From NCBI GenBank assembly GCA_937879825.1, contig CALFMQ010000279.1:1-11559 (forward strand): 11,559 nt of DNA. The letters run 5' to 3'. The position numbers were made by a program, and so were the translations under genes. This document shows, one piece after another, positions 1 through 6,612 of this stretch. The stretch's first letter is position 1. Each line of letters begins with the position of its first letter. The stretch comes from an uncultured Phycisphaerales bacterium (lineage in GTDB: Bacteria; Planctomycetota; Phycisphaerae; Phycisphaerales; UBA1924). Under the pieces are notes generated by a model. It did no database searches. It worked only from the letters and a program-made list of their open reading frames with translations, and was not told the origin of the DNA.

Positions 1-337
1 CCTCGACGGAGCGCCCGATGTTGGAGTAGATCTCTGGGGAGGCCGTGTCGTCGATCGTCACCATCGCGCCCGGCGCCTGCGTCATCCCGTTGTAGTTCTT
101 GAGCTCGGCGTAGGGAACGGTCATCAGTTCGACCATCATGTCGTCGGCGGCGTTGACGCCCATCACACGCTGGCGACCCTCGTAGGCCAGCTTCTGCGAG
201 GCGTTGAGCGCGGCCGCGACGGCCAGCACGACAACGCTCAGGATGGTGGTCGCGATGAGGGACTCGAGCAGCGTCAGACCTCGGCGAGACGATCGCGTCA
301 CGGGGCGACGGGTTCGGGATGACTGGGTCTCGGACAT
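1..337 (-). CDS. Prepilin-type pseudopilin, PilV/GspI-like (partial, C-terminus beyond left edge)
   Basis: The minus strand reads open from an ATG at 337 to the window edge, giving 112 residues with no stop. After a 20-residue basic leader comes the prepilin peptidase site RRG|LTLLES, with cleavage expected between G20 and L21. The conserved Glu is at mature position 5 (E25). A hydrophobic helix follows at about 27-45, then an amphipathic stretch with NASQKLAYEGRQR. This layout is known from type IV pilins and type II secretion pseudopilins: the leader is cut and the N-terminus methylated by PilD, and the helix packs into the filament core. The LESLIAT start most resembles minor (pseudo)pilins of the PilV/GspI group. 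The substrate and machine (pilus or secretion) cannot be told from this fragment. The gene is divergent from the permease block. No clear Shine-Dalgarno precedes the ATG. The leader is longer than the classical 6-10 residues. The class call is firm; the subfamily is a guess. Confidence 0.85.
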   Translation of the reverse strand, partial: MSETQSSRTRRPVTRSSRRGLTLLESLIATTILSVVVLAVAAALNASQKLAYEGRQRVMGVNAADDMMVELMTVPYAELKNYNGMTQAPGAMVTIDDTASPEIYSNIGRSVE

Positions 338-365
338 GTCTTGCTCGCTAGAGGGTGGGGGATGG

Positions 366-386
366 TCCTTCGTCCACCACGAAGGA
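366..386. repeat. Perfect 8-bp inverted repeat in divergent intergenic region
   Basis: TCCTTCGT (366-373) and ACGAAGGA (379-386) are exact reverse complements around a 5-base CCACC spacer. The repeat lies between the divergent pseudopilin start (337) and the permease start (554). Neither side has a T-run, so it does not look like an intrinsic terminator. It could be an operator for a dimeric regulator, or a 5' leader hairpin in the pseudopilin mRNA, whose start codon lies 29 bases away. The repeat is certain; its function is unknown. Confidence 0.6.
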
Positions 387-390
387 TGCT

Positions 391-414
391 CCGATTCAAC
401 ATCGGCCCGGGGCC
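391..414. repeat. Two further short palindromes next to the 366-386 repeat
   Basis: CCGAT (391-395) pairs with ATCGG (401-405) around TCAAC. It overlaps by two bases the palindrome GGCCC-G-GGGCC (404-414). Together with 366-386 this makes three dyads within 49 bases. Short GC-rich dyads arise easily by chance in DNA of this composition, so regulatory meaning is only suggested by the clustering and by the position between divergent genes. Confidence 0.35.
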
Positions 415-542
415 AGCGATTCCGGACGCGGTTCCGGTTATTCGGGCGGCGCGACCCGCGCGTCTTCCCTATCACCCCGAGTTCTTCCGGTTCGGCGTCC
501 GGTATCCACGACTGAGCGGGCCGGGGTTGCCGTCGGGGCGTC

Positions 543-547
543 GGAGG
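543..547 (+). promoter_or_regulatory. Shine-Dalgarno fixing the start of the first permease
   Basis: GGAGG lies 6 bases before the ATG at 554. The frame stays open upstream to 341, but that extension is Arg/Pro-rich with no membrane segment or family resemblance. The ribosome binding site therefore decides for 554. A second in-frame ATG at 563 lacks this spacing. Confidence 0.75.
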
Positions 548-553
548 CGGAGC

Positions 554-2242
554 ATGTCTCGGATGTTCCGGAGCACGCCCATCCTGATCTGGCGGTCGAT
601 CACCGGGGAGATGCTCCGGCTGCTCATCGTGTCGGCGGCCTCGCTCGTCGGCGTGATCGCGTTCGCGGTGGCGGTCAAGCCGCTCTCGGAGGGCCAGGTC
701 GGCGCGTCTTCGGCGATGATGTTCATGACGCTCGCGATGGTGCCCATGCTCCAGTACGCGCTGCCGTTCGCCGGCGGATTCGCCGCGACGCTCGCGTATC
801 ACAGGATGTCGTCGGACAACGAGGGTGTGGCGGCGATGGCGGGCGGCGTCGGGCCCAGGCGGATTCTTGTCCCCGCGGTGGTGGTCGGGATCGCGCTGGC
901 GGTGCTCGTGGGGGTGCTGTCCAACACGGTGATGCCGCGGTTTTTCCACGCGATGGAGCGTGTGCTGACGCGCGACGCGGCGTCGATCGTCGCGTCGGCG
1001 GTGGGCGACGGGCAGAGCGTGGTGCTGGGCGACCGGAAGCGCGCGCACTGGCAGGTTTTCGCGAGGCAGGCGCTGGAACTCCCGACGGAGGGTGAAGCCC
1101 GTGATCATCTCGTGCTGATGGAAGTGCTGGCGGTGGATGTGGCGCGCGACGGCATCGCCCAGAACTACATCTCGGCGGAGCGAGTCGATGCGTGGTTCTT
1201 CGATGACAACTCGGGCGATGAACCGGGCACGGCGGTGCAGCTGCGATTCTCCAACGCGCTGCGCACGGGTCAGGACGGGGCGGTCTATCAGGAGGCGTTC
1301 GTGACGCAGCGCGTGCGCATCCCCGGGGCGATCCGAGACGACCCGAAGTTCCTGACATGGTCCCAGATGGACGAGGCGGCCGCCCATCCGGAGCGGATGG
1401 GCCCTGTCGAGCAGCGCCGCCGCGTGTTGGCGCAGCGTCTGGCGGATCTCGACTCGGCGAGGCGCACCGCCACGATGCTGCGACAGAGCGGGCAGGCGGA
1501 GTTTGTGGCGCGGGACGGGCAGGTGGTGCGCGTGTTCGGCGATGACCTTCGCCGCGACTCGGAAGCGGGGAGCGGCGGATGGACGGTCGTGAGCGTCGCG
1601 ATCGAGGGGGAGCGATCGGGGCGCGTGCGGATTGAGCGTGTGGGCGAAGATGGCGTGGTGACCCTTATGACGGCGGGCGGCGCGTCGATCCGGCCCGATC
1701 GGAGCACGGACGCGCCGGGCGGGGTCTCTCTTCGGATGAACGATGTCCTGACCGCGGGGCGGGAGGGCGTGCCGGGCACGCGCCGTGATGAGGTCGAACT
1801 GCCCGGATTGTGGCCGCGCGGGAACGCGGGCGAGACGGTGATGGCGATGAGCGCCGACGACCTGCTGAGTGAAGCGCGCCTGGAACGGAGCTCGGGCGCG
1901 GGCGACCCCGGCGTGAGCGAAGCCGCCCGCGATCTGCGACAGAAGACCCGGGACTTCCGGCGCGAGGTGCTTTCCAAGCGCCACGAGCGCCTCGGGTACG
2001 CGGCGGCGTGCTTCGTGATGGTGCTCGCGGGCGCCGTGATGGGGATGCGCCTGCGCGACAGTCTTCCCCTCCCGGTGTACTTGTGGAGCTTCTTTCCCGC
2101 ATTGATCGCGGTGATCACGGTGAGCGCGGGGCAGGGCGTGACACACAAAACCGGGGAGGCGGGGCTGGTGCTCCTGTGGGGTGGTGTCGTCGGTCTGGCG
2201 GCCTTCACGTATTCGCAGTACCGCAAGCTGAGCGCGCATTAG
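554..2242 (+). CDS. LptF/LptG (YjgP/YjgQ) family permease with enlarged periplasmic domain
   Basis: A 562-residue membrane protein. LptF and LptG form the transmembrane half of the LptB2FG ABC exporter, which pulls lipopolysaccharide out of the inner membrane. Seen here: a first membrane helix at about 20-42, a second around 55-80, then the family-typical stretch SDNEGVAAMAGGVGPRRI (87-104). A third helix follows (about 105-125) with the N-x-x-x-P turn NTVMP. The C-terminus has three helices (about 480-500, 506-526, 536-555) preceded by a basic linker ending KRHERLG. The soluble part, about 130-475, is roughly 345 residues, against about 150-200 in the usual ~360-residue family member. It contains a charged helical stretch (272-312) between two beta-rich segments (about 145-265 and 315-400), so a second jellyroll-like unit is possible. 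Start chosen by GGAGG at 543. It opens a block with a glycosyltransferase, a phosphatase and a second permease. Family membership is solid; F versus G cannot be assigned. Confidence 0.88.
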   Translation: MSRMFRSTPILIWRSITGEMLRLLIVSAASLVGVIAFAVAVKPLSEGQVGASSAMMFMTLAMVPMLQYALPFAGGFAATLAYHRMSSDNEGVAAMAGGVGPRRILVPAVVVGIALAVLVGVLSNTVMPRFFHAMERVLTRDAASIVASAVGDGQSVVLGDRKRAHWQVFARQALELPTEGEARDHLVLMEVLAVDVARDGIAQNYISAERVDAWFFDDNSGDEPGTAVQLRFSNALRTGQDGAVYQEAFVTQRVRIPGAIRDDPKFLTWSQMDEAAAHPERMGPVEQRRRVLAQRLADLDSARRTATMLRQSGQAEFVARDGQVVRVFGDDLRRDSEAGSGGWTVVSVAIEGERSGRVRIERVGEDGVVTLMTAGGASIRPDRSTDAPGGVSLRMNDVLTAGREGVPGTRRDEVELPGLWPRGNAGETVMAMSADDLLSEARLERSSGAGDPGVSEAARDLRQKTRDFRREVLSKRHERLGYAAACFVMVLAGAVMGMRLRDSLPLPVYLWSFFPALIAVITVSAGQGVTHKTGEAGLVLLWGGVVGLAAFTYSQYRKLSAH

Positions 2243-2283
2243 ACGGGTGTGCGGAGCGGGCGGGTCTCGGTCACAATGCGCCG

Positions 2284-3837
2284 GTGACGCCATCGGGCAC
2301 ACAACCCGAAACGAAAGACCGAACCGGCGCGTGGCGAGCGGTGTGGATCATCATCGCGCTGGTGACGATCTCGCGCATCGTGTTCCTCTTGTGGTTCAGC
2401 CCGTACGAACTCACGGGCGATGAGGCGCACTACTGGGAGTGGTCGCGCAGGCCCGCGCTCTCGTATTACACCAAGGGCCCGGGCGTCGCGTGGGTGATCG
2501 CGGCGTCGACGTCGATCCTCGGCACGAGTGAGGCGACGGTTCGGCTCCCGGCGGTGCTGGCGTCGGCGTGCGCGATGGCGTTTGTCGCGGGGCTCGGTGC
2601 GGCGGTGGTGCCCAACTCCAGGCGGGCCCCGTTGTGCGCGCTGCTGGTGTACCTCTGCGTGCCGGCGTACCACGCGGTGGCGCTGCTGATGACGATCGAC
2701 GGGCCGATGATCGCATGTTGGCTCGCGGCGGCGCTGGGGGCGGCATGGGCGATGCGAGGGATGATGCGGGGCGGGAGGGCGCTGGGAGCCCACGCGATGC
2801 TCGGCGCCGCGATCGGCATCGGCTTTCTGTTCAAGTACACCATCCTGCTGATGCTCGTCGGCGTCGTGTGCGCCTGGATCGGATCGCGCGGCTCGATTCG
2901 CGGCAAGTGGATGACGGGGGCCGCGCTCGGGCTCGCCGTGGCGGTCGCGTGCGCTTCGCCCGTGCTGATCTGGAATCAGCAACAAGGGTGGCCGACGGTC
3001 GCCCATCTCCTTGGGCACCTGGGAGCGGAGGGCGGGGATATCCGGATCAAGCCCGACGATGCGCCCGCCTGGACGCCCATGTGGACTCTTGAAATGATCG
3101 GATCGCAGATCGCCCTGGTCGGGCCGGCGCTCGTTCTGATGTTCCTCGGTATGCGAGGAGCAAGCGATGAGCCGGAAACGTCTGCGCACGTCCGGCGGCT
3201 GCTTGTCTGGTGCGGCGCGCCGACGATCGTTTTCTATCTCTGTGTGACGCTTTTCGCTCAGGGCGAGGGGAACTGGCCGATCGCGACGTATGCCACATGG
3301 TCGGCCTTGGGCGGGGTGGCGCTCGCGCGCGGCGTACGCGGCTGGAAGCGCGCCGTGTGGCATTGGGGGCTGGGGTACGGCGTGATCGCAGCCGTCGGGA
3401 TGCTCATGCTCCCCGTGATCGCGACACTCCCAGGCGCCGAGCGGATCGTGCCGACCCGCAGATTTTCGGGAGCGCGTGCCGCGGCCGGAGAGGTCGAGTC
3501 GATCCTCAAGGAGCAGGGACTGAAGAATGGCTTCGTGATCGCGAATCGGTACCAGAGAGCGGGCCTCCTGGCCTTCTACATGGATGGTCGGCCGGTCGTG
3601 TACTGCGCTCAGCACATCCTCGGCGACCGCAGGACCTCGTACGACGACTTCGCTGACACGTCGCTCGAGAACCCGGCGCTGATCGGACGGGACGCCGTGC
3701 TGGTCGATGGCGGCGAGCGTCGGTGGTCACGCGGCTTCCTCTTTGATTGGGTGGAGCAGATCCGCGAAGAGCCCATGCGCGTGCATCTCGGGCGGGGGTA
3801 CCGGGGTCTCGCGCCCAGCGAGGGACCCGCCCCATGA
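2284..3837 (+). CDS. GT39-family (PMT_2/ArnT-like) polytopic glycosyltransferase
   Basis: A 517-residue protein with about ten membrane helices and a soluble C-terminal tail (about 385-517). Enzymes of this clan (protein mannosyltransferases, ArnT) move a sugar from a polyprenyl-phosphate donor onto a lipid or protein outside the inner membrane. Seen here: the acidic loop after helix 1, TGDEAHYWEW (44-53), holding the expected catalytic Asp46/Glu47 pair. Then come SYYTKGPGVAW (60-70), the FKYT motif (183-186), SPVLIWNQQQGWPTV (225-239) and NWPIATYATW (330-339), all in the order usual for the family. Many relatives have KPP where this one has K64-G-P. The only plausible start is GTG at 2284: the upstream frame has no ATG after the preceding gene's stop, and the nearby ATG at 2276 is out of frame and stops after three codons. 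No good Shine-Dalgarno is visible, so coupling to the upstream permease (41-base gap) is possible. It overlaps the next gene by 4 bases. The acceptor (lipid A-like lipid or protein) is unknown. Confidence 0.87.
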   Translation: MTPSGTQPETKDRTGAWRAVWIIIALVTISRIVFLLWFSPYELTGDEAHYWEWSRRPALSYYTKGPGVAWVIAASTSILGTSEATVRLPAVLASACAMAFVAGLGAAVVPNSRRAPLCALLVYLCVPAYHAVALLMTIDGPMIACWLAAALGAAWAMRGMMRGGRALGAHAMLGAAIGIGFLFKYTILLMLVGVVCAWIGSRGSIRGKWMTGAALGLAVAVACASPVLIWNQQQGWPTVAHLLGHLGAEGGDIRIKPDDAPAWTPMWTLEMIGSQIALVGPALVLMFLGMRGASDEPETSAHVRRLLVWCGAPTIVFYLCVTLFAQGEGNWPIATYATWSALGGVALARGVRGWKRAVWHWGLGYGVIAAVGMLMLPVIATLPGAERIVPTRRFSGARAAAGEVESILKEQGLKNGFVIANRYQRAGLLAFYMDGRPVVYCAQHILGDRRTSYDDFADTSLENPALIGRDAVLVDGGERRWSRGFLFDWVEQIREEPMRVHLGRGYRGLAPSEGPAP

Positions 3838-4475
3838 CGCCCAAGCGGAAGCGCCTGATCTACATCGTCGTCGCGATCGTTCTCTCGATGGTCTTGGCCA
3901 CGGCGCTGGACCCGCTCGTTGAACAGTGGGGCAACACGCACGGGCACCTCAGGTACGACTCGGACCTCTTGCGACTCCTCCGTGTCGCGGGGTACGCGCC
4001 GGCGTGGCTTGCGATCGCCGCGTGCCTGATGCTGGCCGATCGGCGGGCGCGGATCAAGGGATGGTGGGACCGAGCGGCGATGGTGGTGCTGAGCGTTTTC
4101 TTTACAGCAGCGAGCGCCGAGATCCTCAAGTTGATCGTCCGCAGGGAGCGCCCGCACAACGCGCTGGATCACGGTGTCTTCTTTTCGTTCCGCTCCTATC
4201 TCGAAGCACCGCTGACGAGTTCGGGAATCGGGTTCCCTTCCAGTCATGCGGCGGTGGCGTTCGGGGGCGCGTTCATGGTGGCCCGTGTCGCGCCGGCGGC
4301 CTGGCCTGTGATGGTGCTCTGGGCGATCGGCTGCGCCGTGACGCGGGTTCTCTCGGGCGCGCACTATCTTTCCGACACGGTGGGGGCGGCGGTCGTGGGA
4401 TACGCTTGCAGCACATTGCTGTGGTCGATGCACCGTCGCCACGCCGCACGCGCGGGAGTTCCGGGCCAGATATGA
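3834..4475 (+). CDS. PAP2-superfamily membrane phosphatase
   Basis: A 213-residue polytopic protein containing all three phosphatidic-acid-phosphatase motifs. C1 is K99-x6-R106-P107 (KLIVRRERP), C2 is PSSH (135-138), and C3 is R171-x5-H177-x3-D181 in TRVLSGAHYLSD. H138 and H177 are the expected catalytic histidines. C3 begins with Thr170 where Ser is commoner. Membrane helices are visible at about 8-25, 52-68, 81-100, 138-150, 153-170 and 181-198. Family members remove phosphate from lipid phosphates: undecaprenyl pyrophosphate (PgpB/BcrC type), phosphatidylglycerol phosphate, or lipid A (LpxE/LpxF type). The sequence alone does not choose between these. Its position directly after a polyprenyl-phosphate-type glycosyltransferase and before a lipid exporter subunit favours an envelope lipid or carrier-recycling role, which is inference. 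The ATG at 3834 overlaps the upstream stop (ATGA), and GAGGG (3820-3824) sits 9 bases upstream. The stop overlaps the next ATG in the same way. Confidence 0.9.
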   Translation: MTPKRKRLIYIVVAIVLSMVLATALDPLVEQWGNTHGHLRYDSDLLRLLRVAGYAPAWLAIAACLMLADRRARIKGWWDRAAMVVLSVFFTAASAEILKLIVRRERPHNALDHGVFFSFRSYLEAPLTSSGIGFPSSHAAVAFGGAFMVARVAPAAWPVMVLWAIGCAVTRVLSGAHYLSDTVGAAVVGYACSTLLWSMHRRHAARAGVPGQI

Positions 4476-5590
4476 ATATTGTCTATCGATACATCGCGCG
4501 GATGTACGTGCTGAACATCGTTCTGCTCTTCGTGCTGTTGTGCGGGTTTGTCGTGTCGGTGGATGTCGCGCTGAATCTCTCGCGGTTCTCCAAGGCGGCG
4601 GCGGAGAGCGTGCGCGACGCGGGAGGGGACAACCCCGGCGCGATTCGTCACACGCTGCTCACCGTGATGTTCGTGGTAGACATCTGGGGACCGCGCGTGT
4701 TGCAACTGTTCGACAATCTGCTGGGCGTGGTGCTCATCACGGCGATGGGCTTTACGGCGGCGCAGATGGTGCGCCACCGCGAACTCGTCGCCGTGCTCGC
4801 GGGCGGCATGAGTCTGCACGCACTCGTTCGCCCGTTCCTGCTGGTGGCGGTTGTGTTCAGCGCGCTGCAGATCGCCGACCAGGAGCTGATGCTCCCGAAG
4901 GTGGCGCACCTGCTGGCCCGGGACGCGGGGGACGGCGGGAAGCGCGATATCGGGGCGTTCCGCGTGATGCTCACGCCCGACGAGACGGGCGGGCTGCTCT
5001 ACGCCGCGCGGTTCATCGACGCCGAGGATCGCCTCGAGTCGCTCTCCTACTGGGAGCGCGATGCGACGGGGCGCGTCCTCTCGACGGTTCGCGCCGACGC
5101 GGCGGTGTGGAACGGCGCGGCGTGGGCCCTCGAGAACGGAGTCCGCGAGACCCCGACATCGACCGGCACCGAGCGCCGCCACGAGGCAGCACTTGTAACG
5201 TCGCTCGACCCCGAGCGAATCAAGGTGCGCTTCCTGACGAGCTTTGCGCGCGGGCTCGGCTGGCGCGATGTGGGGCGCATCCTGCGCACGGGCGGGCTCG
5301 ATCCGACGACCGCGCATCGGCTCGACCGCCAGCGCTGGGGCCGGGTCGCGGGCGTGGCGAGCAACATCCTGACGCTCCTCATCGCTGTGCCGTTCTTCCT
5401 CAAGCGCCTCCCGGGAGGCATGATGCAATCGACGATGAAAGCGGTCCCGATCGCCGCGGCGGGGCTCGCGGCGTCGGCGATGGCGCCGATCGTGTCGATG
5501 CCAGGGCTCCCGGCGTGGCTCGGCGGGTTCGTTCCGAGTCTGTTGCTCCTGCCCGTGGCGATCGCGATGCTCTCAGGGATTCGGTCGTAG
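4472..5590 (+). CDS. Second LptF/LptG (YjgP/YjgQ) family permease
   Basis: A 372-residue protein, close to the usual family size of about 360. The N-terminus IVYRYIARMYVLNIVLLFVL matches the family's first helix (10-32). A second hydrophobic stretch follows (about 78-100), then RHRELVAVLAGGMSLHALVRP (101-121), the cytoplasmic coupling segment expected to contact the LptB ATPase. A third helix (122-138) precedes a beta-rich soluble domain (about 140-265). The C-terminal set starts with DRQRWGRVAGVASNILTLLI (285-304), followed by VPFFLKRLPGG and two more helices (about 323-343, 349-368). With the permease at 554 it makes the two different halves such an exporter needs. The ATG is fused to the upstream stop (ATGA), with GGGAG at 4454-4458. 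The gene ends 3 bases before the stop of the convergent gene at 5594, leaving no room for a separate terminator. Assignment as LptG rather than LptF is plausible from size and order but not proven. Confidence 0.87.
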   Translation: MNIVYRYIARMYVLNIVLLFVLLCGFVVSVDVALNLSRFSKAAAESVRDAGGDNPGAIRHTLLTVMFVVDIWGPRVLQLFDNLLGVVLITAMGFTAAQMVRHRELVAVLAGGMSLHALVRPFLLVAVVFSALQIADQELMLPKVAHLLARDAGDGGKRDIGAFRVMLTPDETGGLLYAARFIDAEDRLESLSYWERDATGRVLSTVRADAAVWNGAAWALENGVRETPTSTGTERRHEAALVTSLDPERIKVRFLTSFARGLGWRDVGRILRTGGLDPTTAHRLDRQRWGRVAGVASNILTLLIAVPFFLKRLPGGMMQSTMKAVPIAAAGLAASAMAPIVSMPGLPAWLGGFVPSLLLLPVAIAMLSGIRS

Positions 5591-5593
5591 CGG

Positions 5594-6427
5594 CTATTCA
5601 TCGTCCAGCGGTGTGGGGGAGAGCCCCAGCGCCCGCGCGACCTGCTGCGCCGGGCCGTCGGCACGGAGCGTGATGCAAGAACCATCGGGCAGGAGAAAGA
5701 GCGCGTCGGCGATGCGAACCTGTTGCCGATTCAAGGCGTCGGCATCCAGCAGCGTGTAAGCGATGACACTGCCGCGCTCGCACCGGATCACGACCGGCTT
5801 GGGCGAGAGTTCACCCAGCGCGGAGGGATCGGCGCCGGATTGCGCTGCCGACACAACACGCGTGCGCGCTTCGATGACCGCGCTGATCGAGACGTCCGCC
5901 GTCGTCGGCTTGCCCGCGCTCCGTTCGATCGCGCGACCGATCGCGATCAGGCGCGCATCGGTGAGGTCGTTCGATGCCTCCTGCGAAAGGTCCGCCCGCG
6001 CCGATTGGGGGCGCTGCGCAGCGGCAGCGATCACGACGCGCTCGGCGACGGGAGCGAGCGACTTGAGCGACGAAAGCGTCACCAGCGCGCTGAGCAGGAA
6101 CGCGGTCGGGATGATCCCCCCGAGGACGCCGAGGAAGATGCCAAGCGTTGCGAGACCCTTGCCGCGCAGCACAACGCCGCCCGTCGTGACCGACTTCCCG
6201 ATGCGGACGCGGGCGATGACTCCCAGGACAATCGCTGCCAGCGCGAGGGCCGGGACGACCGCGATGTAGACGAAGCGGTCCGGCTGTCGATAGGCGATCC
6301 AGGAAATGCCCACGCACCCGGTCACGGCGAGAAGGGCGCACAGGGCCGAAGCCGCGGCGGCGATGGAGAGCCGCTCGGGGGCAACGGACGAATGGGTGGG
6401 CGCGTCACTCTGGGCTGGTTGGTTCAC
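5594..6427 (-). CDS. DUF4190-like membrane protein of unknown function
   Basis: A 277-residue protein read from a GTG at 6427. The frame is open further upstream to 6718, but that part is Pro/Arg/Ser-rich, runs under the start of the divergent M16 gene and shows no domain. The GTG is therefore preferred, though without a good Shine-Dalgarno. A short polar N-terminus is followed by three hydrophobic segments (about 21-45, 52-73, 92-116). The linker LRGKGLATLGIFLGVLGGII (87-106) resembles the DUF4190 hairpin pattern (small two-helix proteins with a G-x-G/A-rich second helix). The remaining ~155 residues are soluble, with a mixed alpha/beta look: LTDARLIAIGRAIERS (155-170) and a beta-rich end including KPVVIRCERGSVIAYTLLDAD (210-230). 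I recognise no enzymatic motif. It is convergent with the permease block, and nothing ties it functionally to that block. The gene is probably real, because hydrophobicity and codon use are coherent. No function is assigned. Confidence 0.72.
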   Translation of the reverse strand: MNQPAQSDAPTHSSVAPERLSIAAAASALCALLAVTGCVGISWIAYRQPDRFVYIAVVPALALAAIVLGVIARVRIGKSVTTGGVVLRGKGLATLGIFLGVLGGIIPTAFLLSALVTLSSLKSLAPVAERVVIAAAAQRPQSARADLSQEASNDLTDARLIAIGRAIERSAGKPTTADVSISAVIEARTRVVSAAQSGADPSALGELSPKPVVIRCERGSVIAYTLLDADALNRQQVRIADALFLLPDGSCITLRADGPAQQVARALGLSPTPLDDE

Positions 6428-6459
6428 AGAGCGAGCGTACCGGGAGCGGGATTCGCGGA

Positions 6460-6508
6460 CCACCCGGGTTCGATTCCGATCCGGCCGCGCCGAATCGGGG
6501 TTTGGTGG
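6460..6508. repeat. Nested inverted repeats in the divergent region upstream of the M16 gene
   Basis: CCACC (6460-6464) pairs with GGTGG (6504-6508). Inside it CGATTC (6471-6476) pairs with GAATCG (6492-6497), the two being separated by 6 unpaired bases on each side. The element lies between a GTG at 6427 (minus) and an ATG at 6613 (plus). It is as likely a chance GC dyad as an operator. No convincing -35/-10 pair was found in 6428-6612. Confidence 0.3.
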
Positions 6509-6612
6509 CGTGGCAACATCGCCGATGGACACCGGTACGATCGGGTGCGGAGGCGCCGGGACAGTGATCCCCGGCTTCCCGCATGCCTGATCGGAACTGG
6601 AGCCGTGGATCG

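Noticed and set aside
341..553. N-terminal extension of the first permease from upstream in-frame starts
   Set aside because: The extension is Arg/Pro-rich and unlike the family's N-terminus, and GGAGG at 543-547 is placed for the ATG at 554.
2239..3615. Long minus-strand open frame (458 codons) across the glycosyltransferase gene
   Set aside because: It is His/Arg/Pro-rich with no domain, and it mirrors a plus-strand gene with clear family motifs. It is a shadow typical of high-GC DNA.
4364..5428. Minus-strand open frame (354 codons) opposite the second permease
   Set aside because: Its composition is biased to Arg/His/Glu with no membrane or domain pattern, and the plus strand encodes a recognisable LptF/LptG-type protein.
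6464..6480. T-loop-like string GGGTTCGATTCC suggesting a tRNA or an attachment site
   Set aside because: The flanking bases do not form a T-stem beyond two pairs, and there is no acceptor stem, anticodon arm or terminal CCA in the right place.
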